IMG/VR virus record: IMGVR_UViG_3300025127_000052
Coordinates: 1 to 52,999 of that record
Reading direction: 5' to 3' (one strand)
Source: a virus
DNA length: 52,999 nt
Shown: piece after piece, positions 39,973 to 48,115 of the stretch
Position numbering within the stretch: the stretch's first letter is position 1
Layout of the letters: each line of letters starts with the position of its first letter
Program-made: the position numbers and the translations under genes
Notes under the pieces: model-generated
The model's input: the letters and a program-made list of their open reading frames with translations, nothing else
Told to the model about the DNA's origin: nothing
Databases searched by the model: none

Positions 39973-40786
39973 CTTCTTGATATTCTCTTACAAGTTTTTG
40001 AAGCTTCAAGATTTTTAGAATCTCTCGCTCCGTTAAACGGGCAACATTATATTCGGACAGTTGGGCAAGAACTTTTTTAGTACTATCCACCATTTCGGGA
40101 TCTTCTTGAACTTCCTGCAACTGGAGTGAGTTCTCTACCATCTCATATATTCTCTTTAACTCCGAGCCGGCGTAAGTCTTAAAGTCAGCTTCATTTTCGT
40201 TGAACGAAACAATAAACTTAGTTAGTAATTTTTTCTGTTCAGGGAGCAATTCTGAATATGTCTCATTGAATCGATCTGTGAATGATTTAACCACCAAATT
40301 ATCAACTGGCTGCATCTGTTCTTGTTCTTCAACGTCACTGGTTAAGGTGTCAACAATCTTCTGTTCCATGATAACTCTTGACTTAACAGGTAGCTTGTTG
40401 CCAAATATCTGTGCCAAAGTAGCATAAGATTTGTAATCTGGGACGAAGTTGTTATAGACATCCTTGCCTAGCTCAGTGTTGATCTTTTTAATAACACTGG
40501 ACTGTTCTTTGAATATATCCTGCTGGTTGAGGGTCTCGTACTCTTTCTTGGCCCTAAAGATCATCTTTTCGGCGGTGTAACGGTCAAACTTGTCTTCTTC
40601 AGCGAGAGCGTTAAAGCAGCCCAATTCACTAAAGAGTACCATACCACTCCGAAAATGTTCTTTCAAAATCTTTTTGATTTTCTGAGAACGGGTCGCATTC
40701 TGCTCTATAACCGCTTTAGTCAATTCTTTTACCAAAGCTTCATAGAGGAAAGCGGTGTTTCTTTTCTTATTATGCTTGACCTTCAT
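39956..40786 (-). CDS. conserved head-region protein, helical
   Basis: 276 residues starting MKVKHNKKRNTAFLYEALVK, a basic N-terminus also found in other marine myoviruses next to the portal gene. The rest is highly helical and charged (QKIKKILKEHF, AEKMIFRAKKEYETLNQ, then LTEREILKILKLQKLVREYQ). It overlaps the portal stop by 17 bp. It may assist portal or prohead assembly; no characterised relative is recalled. Confidence 0.65.
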   Translation of the reverse strand: MKVKHNKKRNTAFLYEALVKELTKAVIEQNATRSQKIKKILKEHFRSGMVLFSELGCFNALAEEDKFDRYTAEKMIFRAKKEYETLNQQDIFKEQSSVIKKINTELGKDVYNNFVPDYKSYATLAQIFGNKLPVKSRVIMEQKIVDTLTSDVEEQEQMQPVDNLVVKSFTDRFNETYSELLPEQKKLLTKFIVSFNENEADFKTYAGSELKRIYEMVENSLQLQEVQEDPEMVDSTKKVLAQLSEYNVARLTEREILKILKLQKLVREYQEDANND

Positions 40787-42653
40787 CTTTTGTTTCCAAT
40801 TGTTTTATTAGTTGCTTGATACTAAACTGAGTTTCAAATAACATCTCTTCTTCTGATTTTTGTGCTTCGCTATGAATTCCGTTAGAAAGGGAACTCATCT
40901 CTCCATACCCTTTAAATAGTGCACGACGAGACGAACCTGCCCCTTCTCTATTATAAGAACCGTTCATGCTGCGGCGGCGGGCACCTTGTTTCCACTTAGG
41001 ACTTTTAACGTACATGTATCCGTTATCATTTCTTTGCCCTGGTTCAATATCGGGTTCAGCAAGAAGTGGTCCTTCATCGGCGGGTTCCTCGGCAGCGGGT
41101 TCATCGCCCCCTCCAAGGTCGTCGCCACCGAGGTCATCACCAAGCTCGCCGCCGAGATCGCCACCTTCCCCGCCTTCAGGTACAGTCCCGGCCTCTTCAA
41201 TAGCAGCACCCTGAAGGGCGTCTGTAAATTGCTCGACCTGAATTCTGTCGATTTCTTCTTCGGAGATTTTGAAGATGTTTCGGTATACCCACTGCTTAGA
41301 AAAATATCCATCAGTAGCGCTACCAGCGACATCAAACTTGGTTCGCATGTGTTCTAGCTCTTGAAGCTCGGCGATCTTAGATGGATTATTGAGAGACAGC
41401 TTAAATGACAAAAGATCATTGTTTCTGTACCCCAAGGTAAAGAGATGAATAATACAAATCTTTTCTAGTTCGGCAATGACAACTCTCTGTAGTCTTTGAA
41501 TGGTGCGAGCAAATCGAATGTCCTTTTGAGATAATGTTGTCTTGTCTTCCTGAGCATCTGATTGTGCTAGGTAAGCCTTTGGTACCTTAAGGGCTGAGAA
41601 AAGTTTATCACGAAGATAGTTCACATCATCAATATCACCAGTGAACTGACCACCTGCCAGGGTTTCGATTCTTGTGTTACTAGCAGCACCACGAATAGGA
41701 ATGTAAAAATCCTCATCTACACTCATGGCATTGTATCGCAAATCAACTCGTCCACTATCTTCATCTACAATTTGATTGCGCTTCATTTGTGTTTTGACTT
41801 GTTCGATGTATTGTTCCACATCTTCTGCAGCCATGTTACCAACATCAATATAGAATACTCGCCGCTCTGGTGAGCGAACAATACGATAAGCCATCATCGC
41901 ATCTTCTAAGAGTGTAAGCTGTCGCCAAATACGGCGAGAGGGCTCTAGGACCGAAGTGCCATAGGGAACATATTTATCATTTCCTAAAACACGGAAGTGA
42001 GAGACCTGCCAGTTTTCAAAGGTAACACCTTTGTTGCCGTCGGCATTCTGCCAAAAAAACTGAACATAGTTTGGGTTTGTAGGATCTGTACCCTCAATTC
42101 TTTCCATTTCTCGCACAGGCAACGGTATGACATTAGTAATGCCAAGCTTCTCATCAATATCAAGATACAGATAGTAGTCACCATACTTACAAGCACTACG
42201 AGCCCAGCCAAATAGGTTTGCCTCAGAGTTAAGAACATTGTACAGTAATGTATCTAGAATATCTTTAATTTCCCTGTTGTGACAATCAATATTAATCAAA
42301 GGATTAAATGCCGTAGAGGTGGTAATCTCATCAGCATAAATATCTAGAGCGGAAGCAATCTCAGGCATGTATTCCATTTGTTCAAAGTCTGTGTATCGCA
42401 TCTGCTTGTTGCGATTATACAAAACTTTATTTGTTAGGTCCCCAAATGGATTGAAATACTCTTTCTTTTTAAACTCCCGACCAGTGCTTGAGGTAAAGGT
42501 ATATTTTGTGATATCACGGCGGCTGCCACGTACCACAGATGGTCGATCATAGTCCACAATAGGGCCACTAAATAAACGAGTCAGTCTCTTAAACAGAGCG
42601 GACTGATTATTTCTGGGGTTGTTTGCGTTGTTGTTATTTTGATTGTCAGCCAT
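40770..42653 (-). CDS. portal vertex protein, T4 gp20-like
   Basis: 627 residues. YTDFEQMEYMPEIASALDIY ADE (around 85-110), then SACKYGDYYLYLDIDEK, REMERIEGTDP and VSHFRVLGNDKYVPYGTSVL EPSRR are the conserved core of T4-like portals. QLTLLEDAMMAYRIVRSPER RVFYIDVG is the stem/wing region. The C-terminus is acidic and glycine-rich (GGDLGGELGDDLGGDD), then basic. It forms the dodecameric DNA gate on which the prohead nucleates. AAAGGA precedes the ATG, and it follows the terminase gene by two bases. Confidence 0.92.
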   Translation of the reverse strand: MADNQNNNNANNPRNNQSALFKRLTRLFSGPIVDYDRPSVVRGSRRDITKYTFTSSTGREFKKKEYFNPFGDLTNKVLYNRNKQMRYTDFEQMEYMPEIASALDIYADEITTSTAFNPLINIDCHNREIKDILDTLLYNVLNSEANLFGWARSACKYGDYYLYLDIDEKLGITNVIPLPVREMERIEGTDPTNPNYVQFFWQNADGNKGVTFENWQVSHFRVLGNDKYVPYGTSVLEPSRRIWRQLTLLEDAMMAYRIVRSPERRVFYIDVGNMAAEDVEQYIEQVKTQMKRNQIVDEDSGRVDLRYNAMSVDEDFYIPIRGAASNTRIETLAGGQFTGDIDDVNYLRDKLFSALKVPKAYLAQSDAQEDKTTLSQKDIRFARTIQRLQRVVIAELEKICIIHLFTLGYRNNDLLSFKLSLNNPSKIAELQELEHMRTKFDVAGSATDGYFSKQWVYRNIFKISEEEIDRIQVEQFTDALQGAAIEEAGTVPEGGEGGDLGGELGDDLGGDDLGGGDEPAAEEPADEGPLLAEPDIEPGQRNDNGYMYVKSPKWKQGARRRSMNGSYNREGAGSSRRALFKGYGEMSSLSNGIHSEAQKSEEEMLFETQFSIKQLIKQLETKDEGQA

Positions 42654-42655
42654 GA

Positions 42656-44227
42656 TTATCCTTTAATGATCCAATTTAGGTCGTGAGTTTTTCCATCGTT
42701 GCCTTTAAAGGTTGTCTTTTGTCCCTTAAAGCCATGTTGTCCATATATCTTAGTATTAAGTTTGGTAGACGATACGGATATACTCGTTAATAGTGCCTTT
42801 TTGTAATCTGCCTCCCGCTGGTTTGCCGTTAAGGCTGTTCCTCTTACCCAGCAACCAATACAAGCCGCAATCACCAGGTCGTCGTTGTAACTCCTCATGG
42901 CTTGCGGTCTTCCGTTGTGCCATACAAATGTTTTGATTTCATTCGCAAGTCGCACGGAATTAATAGTAATTAGTTTATTTCTGACGAATTCTTCAAACTT
43001 CGCAATAACAAGTGGTCTAGTTTTCATAGACATCGTAAAACCAGCCACCCCTCCGAGAGCATGAGCAGACACTTCATCAACATATTCATGTGTTGATTTT
43101 ATACTATAATACAAATTTTTATAGTCTAAATCTTGTAGTCGGGTTAGGACTCCGATACCCAATGAGTTGTTTTCTATAATCAACAAAGCATTATTGTACT
43201 CAGAAGCAATGGAATAGAGCAAAGGAGCAAACATATCAGGAGTTATTTTTCCCTGATATTCCGCTACCTGGGTCATACTCTGGACATCAAACACATGAGC
43301 AACACTAAAATCTGAACCGTCTCCACGAGCAACGTCAGCCACTAAAATATATTCACTATGCGGATTAGGTTCTTGCCAGATCCAATAATTACGATCAAAC
43401 CCTGTCTGATGTTTAGGATCGCTTATGTTTTCAAGTATAAGTTTGAGGTCATCCCCGTGAACCACTGTATCGCCTGAAGCGTTGAAGTTACATTCAAGTT
43501 CCTGTGCGATCTCACGACGTGACATGTTTCTAGTTTCTTTTTCAAACCATGCCTGGTCTCGCTCTGGGTGTACTTGCCAAGGTAGACGAATAGTGTGGAA
43601 ATCATTCTTACCCTCTTGTGCCTCTGTATAAGTTTTATGAAACCAATTACCAACACCATTAGGAGTAGACAAAGCGATACAACGACCACCAGTAGATAGC
43701 GTAGGGTAAAGACCAGCCCATAGCTCGTCAATGCCCTCAACAAAAGCCGCTTCGTCGATTACCAACAAAGACAAAGCTTCTGAACGTCCTGCGTCGCCAG
43801 ATGTCGAGGAAGCTTTGACCATCGACCCGTTTGAAAGTTCGAAAGAGTTCCTGTTGTCAATAGCGATATCAGATATTTTCAGCCAAGGCGGAAGATTTTT
43901 ATGTATTGCCTTGATCTTTTTTACAAGATTAGCCGCAGTTCCAAGCTTAGTAGCAACCACCAGGACATTCTTGTCTTTATGGAATAACATAAGCCACGCC
44001 ACATAAGCTGCGACCGTAGTTGAAATTCCTAGCTGGCGGGCCTTTAGAATTACGCTAAATCGGTTTTCTTTAAAATCTGTTAGAGCTTCCTCCTGGAAGT
44101 CATAAAGATCAAAAGGTATAGAGCCCCTCATGGGGTGAGAAATTTTTGCGTACTTTTTACAGAAGAAAGCAGGATCCTTACCGCAGCGGACGATCTCCGC
44201 CATCATTTCCTTCTTGTTCAGAGACAT
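42656..44227 (-). CDS. terminase large subunit, T4 gp17-like
   Basis: 523 residues. The ATPase half has the modified Walker A KARQLGIST (62-70), Walker B LLVIDEA (154-160) and the coupling motif ALSTPNG. The nuclease half has VADVARGDGSDFS (D298), LLIIENNSLG and YNDDLVIAACIG acidic residues of the RNase H-like fold. It translocates DNA into the prohead and cuts it. GAGGG precedes the ATG. No separate small terminase gene is recognised; the 191-residue gene just upstream is a candidate only by position. Confidence 0.95.
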   Translation of the reverse strand: MSLNKKEMMAEIVRCGKDPAFFCKKYAKISHPMRGSIPFDLYDFQEEALTDFKENRFSVILKARQLGISTTVAAYVAWLMLFHKDKNVLVVATKLGTAANLVKKIKAIHKNLPPWLKISDIAIDNRNSFELSNGSMVKASSTSGDAGRSEALSLLVIDEAAFVEGIDELWAGLYPTLSTGGRCIALSTPNGVGNWFHKTYTEAQEGKNDFHTIRLPWQVHPERDQAWFEKETRNMSRREIAQELECNFNASGDTVVHGDDLKLILENISDPKHQTGFDRNYWIWQEPNPHSEYILVADVARGDGSDFSVAHVFDVQSMTQVAEYQGKITPDMFAPLLYSIASEYNNALLIIENNSLGIGVLTRLQDLDYKNLYYSIKSTHEYVDEVSAHALGGVAGFTMSMKTRPLVIAKFEEFVRNKLITINSVRLANEIKTFVWHNGRPQAMRSYNDDLVIAACIGCWVRGTALTANQREADYKKALLTSISVSSTKLNTKIYGQHGFKGQKTTFKGNDGKTHDLNWIIKG

Positions 44228-44803
44228 TTAGCCCTCTGGCGTTTCTGGGTTCTTCTTAGCCTTGTCGTTAGAAGCCTTTTTAGCCTTGGCTGTTTCAAAG
44301 AAGTCCTTAAACTGTTGATGATAGTCTTTATGGCGACGATCGGCAGCACGAGTTGACCCCATGCGAAGTGCCTCAACGCCATCAAAACCACCAATTGCGT
44401 ACTGCTTCTTAGCCTGAACCCAAGTGTGATTACGAGATGTGGTCTGTACCATTATGTCGGTTTGAGGTGAGTCGTCCTCTAATGTTACAGATTCTTTAGT
44501 AATCCCTTTGTATTCTTTCTTAAGGAACTTAATAATATCTCCAAATTTAGCTTCGATTTCGTTTTCAAACTTATTACGAGGATGAAGATCCTCAACACGC
44601 ATTTCAGCCTGATATGTGACGATCATTTTAGGACCGGCAAAACGTACTTTGAAGCCATCAATAAGACGACTGTCGATAATTGGATGTCCCTCTTCTCGGT
44701 TCAAACCAGTCTGTAGGTTTTCTCCGTTTTCGTCCAAAGCACCGTCATAGGCATTAGCCGCTGCCTGGTTCAAACCTTTAATTACATCTAGGACACTAGC
44801 CAT
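44228..44803 (-). CDS. conserved protein upstream of terminase
   Basis: 191 residues. It starts MASVLDVIKGLNQAAANAYD and has NREEGHPIIDSRLIDGFKVR FAG, a family seen in many marine T4-type phages beside the terminase and portal genes. A helical, lysine-rich C-terminal tail (FETAKAKKASNDKAKKNPET) could be flexible. It precedes the terminase start by one base with AAGGAG before its own ATG. A head-completion or packaging role is possible; small terminase is not excluded. Confidence 0.6.
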   Translation of the reverse strand: MASVLDVIKGLNQAAANAYDGALDENGENLQTGLNREEGHPIIDSRLIDGFKVRFAGPKMIVTYQAEMRVEDLHPRNKFENEIEAKFGDIIKFLKKEYKGITKESVTLEDDSPQTDIMVQTTSRNHTWVQAKKQYAIGGFDGVEALRMGSTRAADRRHKDYHQQFKDFFETAKAKKASNDKAKKNPETPEG

Positions 44804-45225
44804 TATTTTCTTCTCCTTAAGGCATATTCAATATGCTCATCTGTTGGTCGCTCGCCGTTCTTCCATGCTTCTTCACGATATTCGATGAAATCTATATAAC
44901 AATCGTAACAGCATTTAAACCTATTCATATATAGGTCGTCCTTCCTGGAAAATGAATATGTTTTACAGACCGGACAAGTGCGGTCTTGTTTTTGGCGTGC
45001 TCTTCTTTTTGTAATCTTAATATCGCCTACGGTAATCTCATCTTGCTCTTTGGATAATTGATCTGACTTAATGCGCATTTCCCGAAGCTGATTAAGGTAA
45101 TCTTTTTCTTTTCCCTCTTCCCATTCATTGCGGAAATCCTGAACCGTATCCTTTCCGTATTTCTCGGCAATCGCCTTCTCTACGGCGGCGATGGTATTTG
45201 GATCTTTTCTAGTTTTTAACTTCAC
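44803..45225 (-). CDS. small zinc-ribbon protein
   Basis: 140 residues from GTG 45225, which overlaps the upstream TGA (GTGA) and has AAGG upstream; an in-frame ATG at 45318 would overlap the previous gene by 97 bp. The C-terminal half has two cysteine pairs, RTCPVCKTYSF and FKCCYDCYIDFIEYREE, that should bind one zinc. The N-terminal half is charged and helical (KLKTRKDPNTIAAVEKAIAE). Nucleic-acid binding is a reasonable guess. It directly precedes the packaging genes. Confidence 0.6.
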   Translation of the reverse strand: MKLKTRKDPNTIAAVEKAIAEKYGKDTVQDFRNEWEEGKEKDYLNQLREMRIKSDQLSKEQDEITVGDIKITKRRARQKQDRTCPVCKTYSFSRKDDLYMNRFKCCYDCYIDFIEYREEAWKNGERPTDEHIEYALRRRK

Positions 45226-45596
45226 TGGTTGACCGCCTTGACAATAGCTATGGTTGTACCTACTCCGATTACTAGTCCGGACAATATTCCAATAGCTCCC
45301 TTGTTTCGGCGAAGCCAAGTATTATCTTTTTTTATGGTCTCTTGTAAGTCCTTGATAGATGATTTGTATGTGTTTTGTAGTTGGATACAAACTTTTCTAT
45401 CAACGTTACACTCAGCTATCTTAGCGTTGGTGTCAATTTTGTACTGTAGGAGCTTGCGAAAATCTTCTTCGCTAAGTAGTATCCCAACATATGTGTCGGA
45501 ACCTTCCTCAACTGCTGCTGGACGAGGTTTGAATTCAGTGACCTCGCCCGCAGTAGCAGTAAGAGAAAGCATCAATATTATAACCAATATTCTCAT
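45222..45596 (-). CDS. secreted or membrane protein, spanin-like topology
   Basis: 124 residues. A signal-peptide-like N-terminus (MRILVIILMLSLTATAGE) with an Ala-Thr-Ala cleavage site but no lipobox is followed by a helical periplasmic segment (RKLLQYKIDTNAKIAE, KSSIKDLQETIKKDN). A C-terminal transmembrane segment comes last (GAIGILSGLVIGVGTTIAIV). Two cysteines lie in the helical part. The topology recalls unimolecular spanins, but those normally carry a lipid-modified Cys, absent here. It ends overlapping the zinc-ribbon gene by four bases. Confidence 0.55.
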   Translation of the reverse strand: MRILVIILMLSLTATAGEVTEFKPRPAAVEEGSDTYVGILLSEEDFRKLLQYKIDTNAKIAECNVDRKVCIQLQNTYKSSIKDLQETIKKDNTWLRRNKGAIGILSGLVIGVGTTIAIVKAVNQ

Positions 45597-45597
45597 T

Positions 45598-46734
45598 TTA
45601 TTTCTTTAGAAACTTTTTAAGACCCTCGATACGTTTTGCTGGGCGCTTCAGCCCACTGACCAGGGTGTAAGTTACAAGCTTGTCCTTTTTATCATCCTCA
45701 TAAATGCCACGGTGAACCATGGCACCACCAGTCAAAGCAGCCAATGTATCGAAACCAAATTCAATGTTATCCATCAAGCCAACAGTCTCTTCAAAGATCT
45801 CTTCGCTACCAACAACAATACAAGCAGCACCTGTAGCAGTTGTCAAGTCGAAACCTTCAGCAAGAAGTGTTTTCTCTAGATTCTTTTTAAGAGCACTGGA
45901 GACAGCAGTTTCGTTTTCAAGGTTCTTAACGCTGGTAACACCCATAATCATACAGCCTGGTTGTTTCATAATACTGTCGTAATCAGTAGCATCAAAGGTC
46001 GTGTATTCTGAGTCTTGGTTTGCCAGGACGTTGAAGACATGAAACAAGCCGGCGACTGTATTGTTGATTGTTGTCCAGAACTTTTTGACTGTGAGTTTTG
46101 GATATAGTTTTTTAATCTTTTCATTGTCCACCATAATAAGGGGAGCAATCTTTCCTTTTTCTGCGAGCCCGCAAAGTTGGGTGATGCGAGCATGAGCATT
46201 CTTGGCTACCGTTGGGGAAGCTGATTCGCCAGCAGTTGGAAGGGAAGCAATGACACCAACACGCTCATCAACGTTCTCAACGCCGATGTAGGTAAAGTAC
46301 TTCTTGGCTACTTTGATCAGAGTGTTGACTGTGCCGCCACCTGAACCGCCAGATACACCAAGACAAATCAAGATGCGATCAACGTTGCTGCCGAATACTT
46401 CACGGAATTTGTTGAACACTTCTTGTTCTTTGCGCTCAATAGCTGCTTCGGCTTTGGCTTGGTCTTTACCAGCACCTTGGTCGCCGTGCTCATCCACCAA
46501 AAACTTTTGTTCTTCAGGGATGTCAAGACCATTAAGATCAGAGCGGGCAGTGTTGACTGCTAGCATTTTTGTATAGCCCATGTCATAAAATGCTTTAGCA
46601 ATGCGTCCGCCGCCTTGACCAGCGCCGACAATGGCATAAGTTAAAGCACCACCTGATTTGTCTTCAACCGTTTCCTGTTCCTCGTTGAGGTCTGGATCGT
46701 AATCTTCGATGTCTAGTGTAGGAATGTCTACCAT
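45598..46734 (-). CDS. FtsZ/tubulin-like GTPase
   Basis: 378 residues. The tubulin-superfamily elements are in order: N-terminal loop VGAGQGGGRIAKAF (36-49), tubulin signature SGGSGGGT (128-135), and T7 loop FDATDYDSIMKQPGCMIMG (247-265) with the D-x-x-D needed to trigger GTP hydrolysis. The C-terminal domain ends with IVVGSEE and LVSGLKRPAKR, followed by a basic tail, much like FtsZ. The first 28 residues are acidic. It lies among lysis-like genes and upstream of packaging genes. Phage tubulins (PhuZ) position DNA in some jumbo phages, and FtsZ-like proteins may also interfere with host division; which applies is open. Confidence 0.85.
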   Translation of the reverse strand: MVDIPTLDIEDYDPDLNEEQETVEDKSGGALTYAIVGAGQGGGRIAKAFYDMGYTKMLAVNTARSDLNGLDIPEEQKFLVDEHGDQGAGKDQAKAEAAIERKEQEVFNKFREVFGSNVDRILICLGVSGGSGGGTVNTLIKVAKKYFTYIGVENVDERVGVIASLPTAGESASPTVAKNAHARITQLCGLAEKGKIAPLIMVDNEKIKKLYPKLTVKKFWTTINNTVAGLFHVFNVLANQDSEYTTFDATDYDSIMKQPGCMIMGVTSVKNLENETAVSSALKKNLEKTLLAEGFDLTTATGAACIVVGSEEIFEETVGLMDNIEFGFDTLAALTGGAMVHRGIYEDDKKDKLVTYTLVSGLKRPAKRIEGLKKFLKK

Positions 46735-46747
46735 TTTACTAGTCTCC

Positions 46748-47062
46748 TTATAAATCTAGTTCTTCGTGTAGTCTAATTAGAGCCTTTAATCTTTCTTCAC
46801 GATCTTCAATCTTTTTTGTTTCATTGATTTTGCGATCGTAGATTTTCTTAATGGCTCCAATCTTATCTTTTTCTAGTGTAGCACGAATTTCGTTTTCTTT
46901 AATAGCTGCTGTAACATTTGCTTGTACAGCCTCTAAAAGACGAGTCTTATTCTTGGTTGGTCGAATTATATTGTAGAGAAAAACAATCATCCCTAAACCC
47001 ATTACAACCACAAAGATAACCTTCCAGGCTCCTTGTTTTATTTTTAACCATAACCAATTCAT
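46748..47062 (-). CDS. inner-membrane spanin-like protein
   Basis: 104 residues. One N-terminal transmembrane segment (VIFVVVMGLGMIVFLYNII, 15-33) follows a short positively charged stretch, then a continuous coiled coil (KENEIRATLEKDKIGAIKKI, YDRKINETKKIEDREERL). This is the layout of i-spanins (Rz), which connect the inner membrane to an outer-membrane partner to finish lysis. The start overlaps the holin-like stop as ATGA. It could also be another membrane-anchored coiled-coil protein, so the lysis role is tentative. Confidence 0.5.
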   Translation of the reverse strand: MNWLWLKIKQGAWKVIFVVVMGLGMIVFLYNIIRPTKNKTRLLEAVQANVTAAIKENEIRATLEKDKIGAIKKIYDRKINETKKIEDREERLKALIRLHEELDL

Positions 47063-47250
47063 TTACCATGCTTCCAAGTGGCAGCAATATCAGCAGCGCC
47101 CTGTAAACCAATGTAAGCTAAAGACACAGCAACCCAATCGCTGCTAGTCAATGAACCTACTGCTAAAAAAACCGTGGCTGTACCCCAAACAATAAGCTTG
47201 CGAGAAGCCCACTTTCCAAGTGCTTTATCAATTTTTTCTTGCATAGTCAT
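47059..47250 (-). CDS. small holin-like membrane protein
   Basis: 63 residues with two hydrophobic stretches (LIVWGTATVFLAVGSL and WVAVSLAYIGLQGAADIA) and charged ends (EKIDKALGKWASRK, TWKHGK). It resembles a small marine-phage family annotated as holin. Position next to a spanin-like gene supports this. AGGAGG is four bases before ATG 47250, and the late motif variant lies 17 bp upstream. No endolysin is visible in this window. Confidence 0.55.
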   Translation of the reverse strand: MTMQEKIDKALGKWASRKLIVWGTATVFLAVGSLTSSDWVAVSLAYIGLQGAADIAATWKHGK

Positions 47251-47267
47251 AGCACCTCCTCAGTAAC

Positions 47268-47277
47268 TATAATTAGT
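47268..47277 (-). promoter_or_regulatory. late-gene motif variant ACTAATTATA (site 6)
   Basis: Differs from site 4 (ACTATTTATA) at one base. It lies 17 bp before the holin-like start, the same spacing as sites 2 and 4, and would drive the lysis, FtsZ-like and packaging genes. It overlaps the stop of the SH3-like gene. Confidence 0.4.
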
Positions 47278-47476
47278 TCTGGGGATTTCTTTTGGCTCGT
47301 TGATGAAGTTGTGTATCGCTCGCACGAACACGAATAACCTGTCCATTGTAACTTACTGTTGCAACTTTTTCCCAAGTATGATATTCTAGCAATAGACCAA
47401 CCTTCCACTCAGAATATACTTTTGGCGTGCCGTGGAATGTACACTCTCTAAATCTTATAAGATCTCCAGCCTTCAT
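47273..47476 (-). CDS. small SH3-like phage protein
   Basis: 67 residues beginning MKAGDLIRFRECTFHG, followed by beta strands (KVYSEWKVGLLLEYHT, KVATVSYNGQVIRVRAS). It shares MK-x-GDL with the neighbouring 65-residue protein and the 70-residue protein at 483-695, suggesting paralogy. It overlaps the upstream stop as ATGA. Function unknown. Confidence 0.65.
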   Translation of the reverse strand: MKAGDLIRFRECTFHGTPKVYSEWKVGLLLEYHTWEKVATVSYNGQVIRVRASDTQLHQRAKRNPQN

Positions 47477-47670
47477 GCTCTTGAGACCACAACCAAATCT
47501 TTTTCATGAATTTCATATGATCCCACGAGTCCGTAGCTGAGTTCCCACTCTTCAGCACACCAACTAACAACCCAATGCTCAGGTGTCGAGTGCTTACTTA
47601 TAATGAGTCCGTACCCTCCCGAACCATCAGGATCGAATATGTTACTTTGTACCAAATCGCCTGGCTTCAT
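47473..47670 (-). CDS. small SH3-like phage protein
   Basis: 65 residues beginning MKPGDLVQSNIFDPDGSGGY, followed by GLIISKHSTPEHWVVSWCAE. It has the same MK-x-GDL start and beta-barrel-like pattern as its neighbour. It overlaps the DUF523-like gene by 29 bp; GAGGAAGT places the ATG at 47670. Function unknown. Confidence 0.65.
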   Translation of the reverse strand: MKPGDLVQSNIFDPDGSGGYGLIISKHSTPEHWVVSWCAEEWELSYGLVGSYEIHEKDLVVVSRA

Positions 47671-48115
47671 ACTTCCTCACTCTTCGCAAAAACACTTGTT
47701 GATTGTGTTCAGATTTCATTGAACTTATTTCGGTCGTAGGACAATTTAAAGATTGATGCATGGGCGCTTTCATAGTTGATCCACGATCCTTTACACCAAC
47801 AGACAAACCACAAGATGGTGAATTGGCTATGCCTATAAATCCTACAACATCATCATATCTTGTAGATAGTTCTTGACACTTACCCTTAAGGCTAGAATAT
47901 ACTTCCTCTTTTCCCATAATTGCCAAAACTTCGTCACCTTTTTGACGCAGGCGAATTGATTTTCTTGGAGTACCAAACAGTTCATGTTCAGGACAAATCG
48001 GAATAAGGTCAAAATTATTCTCTTCAGCCCACTTTTTAATCTCGTCACTGTGACGATTCGTTCCGTTCCACCTTACATTTTTTCCAAACACACAGGCGCT
48101 TATCAATATTTTCAT
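47642..48115 (-). CDS. DUF523 / TudS-like protein (possible 2-thiouracil desulfidase)
   Basis: 157 residues. ILISACVFGKNVRWNGTNRH, LIPICPEHELFGTPRKSIRL and GIANSPSCGLSVGVKD match the three conserved blocks of DUF523 (ISACLxGxxVRYDG; PVCPExxxxxxxPR; A-SPSCG), with one Cys in each block. TudS, a member of this family, binds an Fe-S cluster through such cysteines and removes sulphur from 2-thiouracil. A phage role could be to salvage or detoxify thiolated bases, but this is inference. It begins with ATGA overlapping the upstream stop. Confidence 0.7.
   Translation of the reverse strand: MKILISACVFGKNVRWNGTNRHSDEIKKWAEENNFDLIPICPEHELFGTPRKSIRLRQKGDEVLAIMGKEEVYSSLKGKCQELSTRYDDVVGFIGIANSPSCGLSVGVKDRGSTMKAPMHQSLNCPTTEISSMKSEHNQQVFLRRVRKYEARRFGTK

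Noticed and set aside
44228-44803. Small terminase subunit
   Set aside because: Position fits, but no helix-turn-helix or gp16-like coiled coil is recognisable and the family is also seen as an uncharacterised virion-region protein. Left as conserved hypothetical.
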